Positions 1 through 13,100 of a stretch of DNA of 64,000 nt are shown here, piece by piece. The number at the start of each line of letters is the position of its first letter. The stretch's first letter is position 1. Origin of the DNA: Notospermus geniculatus (lineage: Eukaryota; Nemertea; Pilidiophora; Heteronemertea; Lineidae); the NCBI GenBank assembly GCA_002633025.1, contig NMRB01000434.1, positions 99,501 through 163,500 on the forward strand. Reading direction: 5' to 3'. The notes below the pieces were generated by a model, which searched no databases, was not told where the DNA came from, and saw only the letters and a program-made list of their open reading frames with translations. Position numbers and translations under genes: made by a program.

Positions 1-1085
1 CGTACCAGGGAGTGAGGCAATAGACAAATCCCAAATTCCCAGATCTGCACACTTCCGCCGAAATCGCAAACACAACCTCGATCTGAAACCAGCTGACGTG
101 ACGCAATCCATGATTCAGCAATGGTCGACTCTGACGCAACATCGTCGAAGTCACTGTCGTCGTGGGGTTCTCTGCGTCACGTCATTCAGTTTCAGACCGA
201 GGTTCTGTATTGCGATTTTGGTGGAAGTGCGCAGATCTTTCTTGTTTACGTCAATTTGGGATTGTCTATACATGTATATGCACCTCAGGGATCAAAGTTC
301 ATATTCTGAAAAAGCAGATTTTGGTCGCACACAATACAAAATGTATTAGGACATCAAATTTTTTGGTCGCACAGAGCAAAATCCAGGAGCATTTTAGACC
401 AAATGGTCATGTACTTTGAACCCTGCACCTGATTGTTTCCATTCCACCACTCTGACAGCCATTATCTCAAAGACACCCTCACAAGTGATGTCCACTCAAA
501 GCCAACTCACAACCTGCAGACATCCCTCGACCCCTGTACCTCGTCCAGATTCCCTATTGATGTGAACTGTGGGCATTCTTGTAAGCCTTGCATTGAAACG
601 GTCCTGTGGATGGAACACAATGGCACAAAGGGTTTCATGAGAGAGGTGTTCCTGATTTGACAATACCTGTTTTAAGTGGCTGGTGTAAATTTGTGTTTGA
701 TCACAGAATGTGCACGTTTGGTGTGTTAACCTAGCACCTTCTACTCCTTTATCTAGCCATGGAATTGAAGCCAATGGCTTCAATGTTGTTTCAGTGAAAT
801 GTCCACACAGAAATCGTGCAGGAGAAACTGATTTCTGTGTGGCCACTTCTTTGAGATGGCGTTGAAAACCATTGGCTTGTGGGTCCCACACCAGAATCCG
901 GTTTTGTGTGTGCACACCCTTAGTTGGCGTTTTTGAGGAGTCATCAGGTCCACAGGATGTCCCTTGTCTTGGCTTGTTGTTCATCAGTGAGTGATATTGA
1001 GATGCTGGATTTGGACATGAAGCAGTCGGTCCATTGAAGAACAATTTGCTTCACAGAGCCAGTTTGTCAGTGAATAGAAAGATAT

Positions 1086-1684
1086 CATTTTGAGAGTCAG
1101 TATGAAACGTTTCCCATTTTGAGTCAGTGTGCGGAAGATTCTTCTCATTTTGAGTCAACGTGCAGAAGGTTCTTCCCATTTTGTGTCAGTGTGTAGAAGG
1201 TTCTTCCCATTTTGAGTCAGAAGGTTCTTCCCATTTTGAGTCGGTGTACAGAAGGTTCTTCCCATTTTGAGTCAGTGTACAGAAGGTTCTTCCCATTTTG
1301 AGTCGGTGGACAGAAGGTTCTTCCCATTTTGAGTCAGCGTACAGACGGTTCTTTCCATTTTGAGTTGGTGTACAGAAGGTTCTTCTCATTTCGAGTTGGT
1401 ATGTGCAAGGTTCTTCCCATTTTGAGTCGGTGGACATAAGGTTCTTCCCATTTTGAGTCGGTAGACAGAAGGTTCTTCCCTTTTGAGTCAGTGGACAAAA
1501 GGTTCTTCCCATTTTGAGTCAGTGGAAAGAAGGTTCTTCCCATTTTGCGTCGGTGTGTAGTTTGCGTCAGTGTACAGAAGGTTCTTCCCATTTTGAGTCG
1601 GCGTACAGACGGTTCTTTCCATTTTGAGTCGGTGTACAGAAGGTTCTTCCCATTTTGAGTCAGTTTGAAGGTTCTTCCCGTTTT
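1086..1684. repeat. Minisatellite, about 31-bp unit
   Basis: About 18-20 degenerate copies of a unit built on AGAAGGTTCTTCCCATTTTG followed by AGTCAGTGTAC. Unit length varies slightly and a few copies are truncated (for example around 1218 and 1560). Because the unit is not always a multiple of three, the minus-strand frames through it give periodic peptides, which are not treated as genes. Confidence 0.95.
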
Positions 1685-3385
1685 GCAGCTTGTTTCATTT
1701 GCAAGTGAATGTTGTTGGTGAAACTTGGTTGCAATGTCTTTGGCTACAACTGACCAGAATATGGATTCAACTTGATTCAATAGTTTCTAACTGATGAGGT
1801 ATTTGTGTTGTTCATGATTCCATAAAGAAGCGATGAAGTGATAAAGTGCATTTAACTGATGTGTCCCTTCCAGATTCTTCTGGTGAAAGTGATTGACATG
1901 ACACTTCTGGTGATGTTCACATGATTGCCAATACCTTTCCCTGGTGTTGACAGTTCTATACTGTAAAACGGAATCATTACCAATACCAACCAATATAGAA
2001 ATTGTCCTCATGATACTCTGGCTTGTTATTGTGATACTTCCCTACTTCTAATTGAACATCTGAACATCTCTGGTCAGGCCACATGTTTAAGGCCAAGACA
2101 ATTGATTCCATTGTTGAGTCCCACGCATGTCGTTTAAGCATTATTGATGCCTGCCACCTGACTTACGTGAACGGCATGCTGGGTAATCATCTTTTCAGTG
2201 TCCTCAGCTTTGCTTGTCACTCAATTATCATAATTTTGAAAGATAATGAATCTTCCTCAACGACTAAAAAATCTGAAAAAAATGTTTTTCCCAAATTTAA
2301 ATTTAAGGGGCAGTAGCCTGAACCTGTAGCTTTTCTTATTACATAATCGATGGTTTAACGACTGCCCGTTTTTGTTGTCCTTGTGGATGGCCACGGATTA
2401 GCTTTTCAATTCCCATACCATGTGCCAGGTCAATAGGAACGAGTGAAGAAAGAAGAAGAGAAAACAGAGAGCAAAGCATATGTGCTAGTCATGTGATCAG
2501 TAATGTTCTGGCTCTTTTAACCCTTGGCATCGTGCCAGCATATTTAATAAAATTAAAGAGCAGTTTGGCAAATTAAAGGAATACTAGTCGTGGAAATTGT
2601 TAGGCACCTCAGGGGTTCTGCTGATAGGTAGAATTGGTTTTGAATATCGGCTTTACTGGTTCGTTTTTCATGCTGTGGGAACTACTTTCATGGTCCAGTC
2701 TTTAGGGTGGAGGAATACAGGATGCAGCCCTGTGGGGAACATGAGGGACTACTTTTGAGATGATCTAAAAATAGTGAAGGTGGGGAAGGTGGCTTTGCTT
2801 GAAATATAATAAAGGTGAATTTCCCATGATCGCGTGGGTGATTTTGGGGAATGGGGTTTTTGTTAATCACTGAGTGTCGCAACTGATATTGATTGGGAAG
2901 AGGTGTCAGTGGTACACAATGCTAAGATGTGAAATGTGTGTATATATAAGTATTGATTGGACTGCAGTTATGTAAAGACTAAGTGCCTCGTATCATTGGG
3001 GCCCCAAATGGGTGACAGACAAAGCCAGACATGCCATGTCTGCCCTTAGTGTGACCTTGAGTGTTGGACTTCGTGGTCACCAAAATGTATTGATTTTTGA
3101 CAAATTTTGGTTGAATTTTTTTCTTTTAATTGATGTTCGGTTATGGAATTGTTGTATTCTCTCTCCATTCCCCTTAATATTGGCCCACTGGTTGAAAAGA
3201 GTGTCCTAGGAGGACGTCATCTCTCTTATCAAGCAGGATGTCAATTTCATTGAATTTGCCATGGAGCTGATATCACTGCCTATTATTGGACACCTTGCCT
3301 GGCAGCCCTACTCTCTCTCTCTCATGAGGAATTGTACCCTCCCTGGGTTGTTGATAATGATTGATAGAAATGAGCCATGAAATCT

Positions 3386-3491
3386 CATCCTCCCATCGCA
3401 GGGCTTTGGTCTCGCTCCTCTTCATACACTCGCACACAAAAGTTCGAGTGTATGAAGAGGAGCGAGATCAAAGTCCTGCAATGGAAGGATG
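3386..3491. repeat. Long inverted repeat (hairpin), 47-bp arms
   Basis: The left arm 3386-3432 and right arm 3445-3491 are reverse complements with only a few C/T-type mismatches, around a 12-nt loop. The inner 22 bp (CTCGCTCCTCTTCATACACT and onward) pair perfectly. It could be a fold-back element or the template of a hairpin RNA. No mature product can be inferred from sequence alone. Confidence 0.85.
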
Positions 3492-3794
3492 ATGAAATCT
3501 GTGTGTATAGGCCTGTGTTGGATTTCCTGAATCCTACGAATGTCTTGTTCTAAATTAACCCTCCACTCATGGGCTAGGCCTATATACATACACATGTAGT
3601 ATAAAACTTGTATCATTTCTGATCATAGGAAACCTGGTACGAGTGTGTTGAAATGGTTGTTCTTGGCTTTACAGAACCCGGCTATGGTTTGGCTAAAGTT
3701 GCCTTAGCCTTCTTCATTCCTTAGGACAGTGGCTTCAGTGGTTATTTTGTGGCCATCCTTTGTAATTTGATATGGTGGAGCTTCTGTCATCTAA

Positions 3795-3957
3795 GATTCA
3801 GAAAACATTTGGTACTGTCCTTAATTGAGAGGTGTCCTGAATAAAAAAGGTCAAAATGAATATAGACTACGAATTTGAGATTGCACTGCGATGTCCTTGA
3901 GAGAGAGGTGGTGTCCTCCTGGCAGAGGTGTCCAGTAAGGAAGGTTTGATTATACAT
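3795..3957 (-). mobile_element. Non-autonomous repeat, family with GGACACCTCT motifs (copy 1)
   Basis: It shares the phrases 'GAGGTGTCC', 'GTCCTTAATTGAGAGG' and 'GGTCAAAATGAATA' with copies at 26881-27057 (opposite strand) and 30978-31152. Its ends are imperfect inverted repeats in the better copy. It carries no coding capacity and is probably a MITE. Boundaries are approximate. Confidence 0.6.
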
Positions 3958-4161
3958 GTACTTCCATATAACTCAGGGAAGTTAATGACTTCCCAACTGA
4001 GAAATTCATCTCAACCCAGCTTGTCCTTGTCGCCCGATTCTCGCCATGTCATAAAATACTGCTGGCGTTCCTCGGAAACAGTAGATAGAATATTGATGTA
4101 ACAGAGCCCTAGTCAGCTTTGATGTGGAATCTAATACCCCTCGTGGCATTTCTCGTTCTAG

Positions 4162-7100
4162 GTGCCTTGGAAGATGGGGAAGAAGAAACAGAAAATACGT
4201 CCGAGAAACAGCGCCATCAGCTGAAGCATCGGGAACTATTTCTTTCACGGCAGGTTGAAACTTTACCGGCCACACACATCAGGGGGAAGTGCGTCGTAAC
4301 ACTGCTCAATGAAACAGAATCATTATTATCATATTTAAATAAAGAAGTAAGTTATGTTAGACTTCATTTCCTGTGTTGTATACTTGTGGTGGAATCTCAG
4401 CTTTGACTTCCCTGATTCTCTGGAGAGATCGTCCCCAGAAGTTTTATCCGTCAGTCCGGATCGCTCCTGAATTTTGAGAGCACAGCTGTCTTATTGGAAA
4501 TCCTTTGGTGGGATTTGTTGAGGCAAAGTCTACCAGGTCCCTAACGTGGAGTTCGTCGTTTGGGAGTAAATCCAAAGACTTCTGGGATAGACATCAAATC
4601 CAAGTCTTACTATCCTGGTTCAGTCTAAGATAGATGGCAGCACTGATGGCAAGCCAGAATGCTCTCAGTGGGTTGAATGTTCTATGTGGTATCCAAATCC
4701 TTGTTCAATTTATCGTTTTGTCTCTTTCAGGACACATTTTTCTATTCATTAGTATATGACCCACAACAGAAAACACTATTAGCTGATAAAGGAGAAATTA
4801 GAGTAGGTTCTAGATATCAAGCAGATATAACATCGTTATTAAAAGAAGGTAAGTCCATGTCTCATGATAGGAAAAATAATATTCTCAATAAATAAGACGA
4901 TGAGCTCTGCACTGAAGTTGGAGGTTGCATTTGGAAGCAACTGGCTCTTGTGAGTCGACTGTTTTCGGAAACTGTTGATTTTGTATTGTCCCGGGGTACT
5001 CTGTATCAGTATTCATTCTGAAGACAAGATTGGTTGTGACATGAATTGATGCAGGACATAAAAGCAGCAATTTGCAATAAATTGTACAAAAACTGAAGAG
5101 AATGGCCATGCTGATGCGTGAAGAATTTATCTGACAAGGAAGGGGCCTTTGGTATCGGAATTGGCCACGACGAGTAATTCTACATTTCCTTCATTTCAGG
5201 TGAAACTGATGATAGGAATATAGAAGAATTGGAAGAATTAATATGGAGTCCTAGCCCCGAAAATGGTCTTTCAGATAAGCAAACAGATCAATTTTTAGTA
5301 ATAGCCAGGTAAGAATCCATCAGCTTAGAGAATTGATGTCTGTACCTAGTGGGTATGAGGGAGGGACTCCTTAACTTCTCCTTTGAGAGTTTTTTCTGAC
5401 ATAGATAAAAAAAGTAGGCCAACAGTACCTGAAAATATTCTGCGTAGTAAAGAGAGCTATCTTTTTCCTGACATTTCTTGTTCTATAAAGTTCATGATGC
5501 CAACAGATCCTAGCAGCACTGCATGTGCCCTGGGAAAAAAGTGTTAAAGATATAAAAACCTTTTGTAATTTTGCATGCCACTCATCTCTGTGTTCATTTT
5601 GCCCAATTTTGTTGCAACTGTCGCTCAGCTTGATGTGTCTGTCTCTTTTCAGGTCGGTTGGTACATTTGCCAGAGCACTAGACTGTTCAAGTACGGTGCG
5701 ACAACCTAGTCTACACATGAGTGCAGCCGCTGCATCTCGAGATGTGACATTAGTAAGTTCTGTCTTCTGGAGCTGCTGAGCCTGCCAGATGTTAATCAGA
5801 GAGAACATTGATATCCCCGTGCAGACCCCTTGGTTGGGGTCTTTTACCTGCCCTTGCAAAGGCACAAGGTACAAGGCACCATGGCTTACTGTCCCATGTG
5901 ACGGACTGAAGAGCCTGGGATGATTATTCCCATATGGCCCGGGATTCGAACCCGGGACCTGCCGCTTACTAAGCGGACGTGAAATCACTAGGCTATCAAG
6001 GCGTGGATGGATAATCTCATTGAGATTCCCATATTGTGGTACCAACTTCAGTAGCAGCAAGGTTGAGTTGTTCACTGGTTACATTTCATGTATTTTTGAC
6101 ATCGCAAACCTTGACTCACAACTTTTCCTTTCCTCTTCAGTTCCATGCTATGGATATATTACACAAAAGTAACTATGACCTGTCCAAGGCAATCGCTAGT
6201 TTAGTTCCACAAGGAGGTCCAGTGTTATGTCGAGATGAGATGGAGGAGTGGTCAGCATCTGAGGCAAATCTGTTCGAGGAAGCTTTAGATAAATATGGAA
6301 AAGACTTCAACGATATTCGACAGGATTTTGTGAGTTTCCTAAGGAAAATTCAGTCAGTGTTTTATTCGACATGGAAATTACCGTAGTTGTAAAATGATGT
6401 CACGGAGCATCTTCATTCTATTCTGTTTAAACCGAGAGGAGTTCTTTGGAGTCTGATTGGTGTAGTGGTTCTGGTTCTGACCAATGGTCAGGAGGTAACA
6501 TGTTCAAATCCTGGTATCAGTGTGAGATTTTTGGTAGGTCTTGTTCAGCTACTTCACACCACAGGCAGGTATGAAAACTGATCTGTAATAGCGTGGTAGG
6601 AGGCAGTGTCGCTGTTGCTCTCATCTTTTTTTGAACCGCAGTCCGGCTTTGATCAAAAATTCTCGTTCGAACCACAAGCCTTAAACTGCACATTACATGA
6701 ACTCGGTGGTTTCTAAGAGTATAGGCACGAGGTAAAATGATCGTATTGTACAACAGATGTCTTTGAAAAAGACTGGTTTAGATACGAAGCGTTTCAAAGC
6801 TGGGAAGGGACAGCAGTTAGTCAATTCCAATGCATTACTTTCCTTAGTTGTTGTTTGTCAATGTTTGTTTCCATTTCAGCTGCCATGGAAAACATTGAAG
6901 AGTATAGTTGAGTATTATTACATGTGGAAAACGACAGATCGATATGTGCAACAGGCAAGTGGTAGTGTTCTTTTTCTACTTCTTTGTTTCAAATCCGAGC
7001 ATCTAAGATTCCTCACCTCGTGTTGTTGTCCAGGTAGCCAAAATTCCCACCAAGACTGCTTATGATAGAGGCGCTCATGGGTTTCTACACAGTGAAGTGT

Positions 7101-10100
7101 GATTTTGCATCATGAAAATTATCTGTAATAAGGAATATTCTTAGTGAATTCTTATTGAATGTGATCTGTCTCCTTCCAGAAACGTATCAAAGCAGCTGAA
7201 GCTGAGAGTAAACTGAAGCAGGTTTACATTCCCAACTAGTAAGTACTGCTGACTGGACTTTCATCTGATCTCCAACCTGTGTACATGACTCTAGTCATCA
7301 AATACAAAACTTCTGAACCAGATCGACTCTGTGAACTTTGGTTCTGCATGGCTGATGATGCTGTCTGTCCATTTGTTTGGCATCCACCTAACAAATGAAA
7401 CTTCTGTGAAGGATTTGATGAATGCCGTGTATTCAGTGCAAGGAAAGTAGATGAACATTACGAAACCTTGATATCTCAAATCTGTCTTATTCTTCTTTGC
7501 AGCAATAAGCCCAACCCAGCTGCTATCAATAATTCAAAAGGATCTGATGCCACCTCAGGAAGAGCTTGTGAAAGCTGCTATGGTAAGGAGAAATGACAGG
7601 GTGGAGCCATTGGTCACTAGAGGATGCAGGACTCTAATAATTAGACCCCAATTAGAATGCATAGATGCTTGAATGATTTGAAAGCATTGATGAAGGAGCA
7701 CCTCAGTAATGTTTTAGATGGTTCAGACACGCTATCTCTTTGGTATTTCAGCTGCTACCTCCCACCAGTGGTACTCGTGGGGTCCCATCCACATGCAGTG
7801 TCGGTTATGTTCAAATTGTTGGAATTACTGGAAGAAGTACGGTGGTCTCAGGATGCCCACACGACTTGGTAAGCACCTCGCCCAAACTCAGTCAAAAATC
7901 TTCAAAATTTGATGATTATGTGTCACGTCCTGAAGAAAATGGTCATCAGCCGACGCGACCAATTTTATGACAAAATTTATTTCTTCCTGATGTTCAATAT
8001 GATGTTGTCTCACTTCGTCATTGTTAGACAATGCCATTTACGGTGTGCATTCATCAAGTACCAAGGTGTGAATGAAAACAAAAAACTTGATGCTGGCCTG
8101 CAAGGCTCCATTTGTTTGAAGGGATTTTACATTTTGGCCAGCAACTGAGGCTGTCATGCTCTGTTGAGGTTGAAATGAATACTGGGAAAATTCTTTGGAT
8201 TTTCTAGCTTGTAAATGACACTCCTTGATGTAGGAAGCTGTTCCTTGTATTGGATCTAGGGGGCAGCAAAAGAGGTTATTCTGCAAGAATAATCCTTTCT
8301 GTTCCACTGATGATTTGGGAAAAAATAGGCATCATCTAACATATATGATGAACGAGACAACTTCTTGGTTCTCATTTTGATCTGGGCATCTCATTGGCTA
8401 GGTTGACGATGCTCGAACTGAACTCAAATGGTCACATGACCAGTACGTTATTCTTTGCTCGTCAACTCTCCATGGAGCTGTATGTGATCACTTTTGAAAA
8501 CTCACCTTCGTAGAAAGGACATCAAAGTCATCATATCCAAAGTTTTAACACTGACCTTTCTTTTTGATTGAAGAAAGAGGTCAACTCAATGTAACTGAAG
8601 GACATTTTGAAGTAACATTTGCAATGGCACTTAAACGGGGCACACTGTAACGTCACTCACACCATTCTGTCATGAAAGAAATTAAACTATCTCTTTTTGC
8701 ATTTGTAATTCTTTCAGATTATTTGGACAGCAAACCTGGTAATTAATGTCTTTGTTATCGATGTTGTGGCAATCTCTGCAAATTAAAATCCCTCACACTT
8801 AATCAGAGTGTTCCATCTTGTAACCTTCATGACTTAATCTTCCTATTTTCCAAATAACCCAACTTGTGTGATTATTTCATGGTATTTGCATGACATCTCA
8901 GCTGTAATAATCATTCTGTCGAATACTGTCCAGAATTTCACCTACAACAGCCTGAAATCATCTTCACTGCTGCTGTATTCTGGTCATGGGTGAAATATCC
9001 TTGCTTTTTCATCAGATTTCACCTCAAAAACATTATTTTCATTTTAAGTGGTGGTGAATGTCCTTAGCTTTTGTAAAATACTCAGCTAAGCTTTTGAAAT
9101 TTTTGTACTCTTTTGATTTTTGTGTCAAAATCCTTACCTGGTCAAACCTCCATGGAGGGTGTTCATTTCATATGCTAATGCATGCGCATTATTAATTAGG
9201 TACCTGTCAGTATTCTGCTTCCACTGCCATTCATTTTCCTGCCAGTAGTGGTGATTGGCACCAGGATTTCGGGAAGGGGGATCTGACCGAATGATGAATT
9301 TCTCCGTCAGGCCTAGCAGGCCTGCTCAAGTATTGCTATAACTTCTGAATGGCAGTGAAAAGGGGATCTCAGATGTGTTCTCGGCCCGGTGGGGCGAGAT
9401 GCACGAACATGAAATCTGATGTCAGTAAAAGCTAAGCATATGTGTGACACAGCAAATTTTTCGTATTCCGATGGAGTCTTCAGCTTTTGACATCCTCTGG
9501 GCCAAAGATGCACTTCCATATATGAGTTTTTTCGTGCGAGTTGGCACTAAATGGGCAATTCACCGTTGTTGGTTTCAGTACAACGTATGCCAAGACCAAT
9601 GAAACAAACAACCGCCCATAGCTTTCTATGGGTGAGTTGCCCATAGAAAGCCAAATCATGCAAGAAAACTCTGGAGAGGCACATTTTAACACATTTCAAT
9701 GCACTCTATGCTAGCTTATGAATTTTTGGTACCGTAATTAGGTATAGTGCACTGTTGCCTTAGCTTGGCCTCAATCCTAGTGAGCCTTGCAATGTTTAGT
9801 TCAAGTTGTCATAGGATGGTGCAGTTCATCAGTAGCCTTGTGGAGTGCCTGTGGAGAGAAGTGGATGACAGCCATGGCATCTAGAACATTACAATGTCCA
9901 GGGGACATTGTAGCACTGTCATCTGATATGTGACCGGGTCTGGGAAAACCTGGCCAAAGTCACTGGAGAGTGACATTGGCCTTGATCATACCTGCCCTTT
10001 GTTGCACAATCGATAAGGCTTTATTTGCCACTCACAGACCGTCGTCTTTTCATTGTGATGACACTCCCTTCATAACCTCTGTGGTGTTCAGCGACTTTGA

Positions 10101-13100
10101 CCGGGTTTTGCCAGACTTGGTCACATATTTGTGTAGTCTGTATTCAAGTTTTTGTCGTGATGTTCACAAAGTTGCTTAGATTGTGTCATACTTCTACCTG
10201 AAAGCACTTCTCCTCGTGAGAGTTTTCTCGTGTGAGTTAGCTCTCTATGGGCAATTCAGCTAGAAAACTATGGATCTGTAGTCGCTGTGTTGTTGGTACT
10301 CACATGAGTGTGTAGGAAACCAACAATGGTGAATTGCCCATTGGGAGCCAACTTGCATGAGAAAACTTTCACGTAGAGGAAAGCCTTTGGACTCGCACTG
10401 AAACTTTGTCTCACCTTTTGTAATAAATGTTGTTGGAAGAAAACAGGGTGTGTCACAGAACATCAGATGCATTAAGATCATACATCGATCTCACTTTAGA
10501 CATAGATTTGTTCACCAATTAGTTCAGATGTAGCATGTGTGTGTCAGTATGCGTGTTACGTGTTTTGCCGAATGTGATGACATTCCTCAACCTGACTGCT
10601 GGGCAAACACCAAGTGTAGGCGTGGATCCAGGTGCACCTCCCCTTTTGGCCAACAAATCTGTAAAATCGACCGTGAAATTCTAGAATTTGGAGCAATTCA
10701 GTGAAATTCACCGCAGATTTTAATGTTCCTAGCACAGGGTACCCCCCTATTTTCCCCGCATCCTGGATCCACCCCTGGAGTGCCGATTCCCCTCACAAAA
10801 AGCCTCTTCAAAACCTGTGCTGTGGTCTGGTCCCAAGTGTGTACTGGGGGGATCTGGGGGGATATGGCCCGCTTTTGCTCAAAAATGGGCCTCTTACAAC
10901 ACGGTCTCAATGGTGTGTTCCTTCCAAACTCTTGGGCTGTCTACCAGAAGAAATGACGTCCTGATTTCACTTATGATGAACCCTAAGAAGCAGTTCAGAG
11001 GATTTCGATACGTTCTCAATCCGTGTATTTCCTTTTCAGATGGTGAGCGACCGAATCCAAATCAAAGGCAAGGTTAGTATCAGGATTTTTCATCCTTTGT
11101 TGTATTGCTGTTGGGGATGGAGGTTGTCGTGGTTACTAAATCTGATGGTTGAATAGAAATAGAATAGTTCACAGAATGTTGGTGTACATAAGTTGCTCAG
11201 TGGTTGCGTAACGACCTAAGAATGAGACCCTTTTGTCCTGTGGAGGGATCAAATTGGCTCAGAACTCAAATTAAACCCTTCAAAATTGCTTCAAGGAGCT
11301 CCCAGGTTTTCACCTGACAATTTTTTTCGATACTTCACCTCTCCCTGCTTAAGGCTGTGGTAACACCAAATTTATTTATGTGGCTACTTTTCCTTGGACA
11401 TCTGTCGGCACCGAACTATCTTGTTATGATGACATATGGATCCAGTCTTTGTAGAAGCTGTTAAGTAAAATCCCGTATTGAATCTGAGGACATCACCGTT
11501 CATTTTTTTCGCAGAAATTGACTACCATCTCAGTAAAATGCCTCATTTCGACTTTGTTATTCTTGTGGTGCGGTTTTTTGTGGCATTTGGGAGTTGACTC
11601 GTTTTCTGTTGCGTTTTTTTTGGACAGAATCTGTTGTTACCAAGTGTTGAATTAGAGATCCCTCCTGTTGCAAATTTTGGGAAAGTTGAAAAGAAAGGAA
11701 TTCAGAGAATTTGAAATCCTATTTCCCTGCTTTTCTCATTATTTTCTAATTGTGTTTCCTGGAAGCACAGAACTTCGCCATGTTTTCTTTGTTCCTTACT
11801 TTGTTTTTTCTTTTGTTGTTGTGGTTGTCAAAGAAACCGGAGGTTATGGTAAGTTCCTGGGTGCAGACCTAATTTATAACCCTATCGTTTGTAAATAGCG
11901 AATGTGTCTATTTTATTTGTAAAGAAACTTGTAGCAGTTTCTTTTCTCACATTTGCTTGGTGTGAATTTTATTTTAAGTCCTTCGTCATGTGCATGCTTA
12001 GCTAAATTCACAAAGTCATTCCATTTTATGGCGGAACATCTCAGTCCAGTTTGAATGTACAGGAGAAATTTGTCCTTCAGTTCAAATTGTGTAATTTCTC
12101 TCCTTGTGTGCCTTGCTGTTGTGTTTTCTACCAAATTCGGTTTCCTGTACCGGTAGATCATTTCATTGTGGTGTGCCGTCTGTGAATCTGATTCTGAGAG
12201 TTGTGTCATACAGGTCCCTTGCCGGAGTCACTTGCGGTCGTCCAATGTGAAGGACTGGGTTTTTGTGAGGCCTCACCTCCTCCTACTCCTAACTCGTTTC
12301 CCTAACTCCCACTGCCCAGAGTTGAAGTCACACCAACATAACTTCACACATCCAAGCAACACTTCCAAACAAAAGATTCAACAGGCATTAAAGGCGTAAC
12401 AATGCTATAAAAGGTGGAGATCAACAGGTTGCTTCCCATTTCCAGTCTGAGCACCTCGGGGAGGGTTCTCATAGTACATCATGCCATGCATTACAGTACT
12501 ATTTTACTATGCATTACAAGCTACCTGAATGAGTCATCACTCGAGCCCAAGGCTCGGGAGTTACGCCTTTAAGAACACTTCTGTATCGTTATTTTGCTTC
12601 TTAGGTGCATTGGTGTCATTTTATGTTCGTCAGATGTGTTTCTAGAAGTAGACTGCATGCTCCACCTAGCAGACGGAAATAAATGGCACACCTGCCATGT
12701 TTATATGACCTGTTGTATTTGATCAGTCAGCGAAATGTGTTACCGCTGACTGAAACTCAAGATTTGTGGCTGTTGTCAAGGCCTTCACACACTGGTTGCC
12801 AAAGGGCGAAAGTAGTCACTACAATTGTCTGTTCGACAATAGTTAAATGTCGAGATGTCTGTAAGTAATGTCAGGAAATGGTGATTTGTGGCATCGTGCT
12901 GCAAAAAGAGCTGGTAGGCCTACTGTTGAATAGACTGTTGCAGTGGCGGATTTGACATTTATCATGCAGTGTATGGAGGCCTTATGATGTAAAACGTGGC
13001 ATTGAAGTAAATGCATCATTTTTTCGTCCAGTGTAATCTGTTGGTCACAAATTGCAGGAGATCCAGGGTTCATATTCTTAAAGCCCCACTGTATTGAATG

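Larger units (their letters stand above)
1..4161. other. Region upstream of the first MTA exon in the window
   Basis: I found no coding exon here. The N-terminal MTA segment (start of the BAH domain, roughly 60-75 residues) is absent, so the 5' exons probably lie left of the window and this stretch is probably intron. It holds a 31-bp minisatellite, a long hairpin and one inverted-repeat element, listed separately. Reading frames of 60-180 codons occur on both strands but show no recognisable domain and no convincing splice partners. Confidence 0.5.
7869..11039 (+). other. Longest MTA intron
   Basis: Intron of about 3.2 kb between the GATA-finger exon and the DGERP exon. I see no exon in it. 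It contains three inverted-repeat elements from two families (9524-9671, 9926-10128, 10216-10372), listed separately. The rest is AT-rich and featureless to me. Confidence 0.7.

Noticed and set aside
496-1044. Minus-strand 182-codon frame
   Set aside because: No homology I recognise, no splice partner, and ordinary composition; a frame this long can occur by chance in 64 kb.
1186-1780. Minus-strand frames of 108 and 148 codons with periodic peptides
   Set aside because: They run through the 31-bp minisatellite; the periodicity is that of the DNA repeat and there is no domain.
5937-6004. tRNA-Thr gene
   Set aside because: It has A and B boxes but no pairing acceptor stem and continues into a repeated body shared with 28721-28883, so it is a SINE.
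6449-6520. Possible further tRNA-like sequence (GGTGTAGTGG and GTTCAAATCC)
   Set aside because: Only loose A- and B-box likeness, no stems and no second copy seen.
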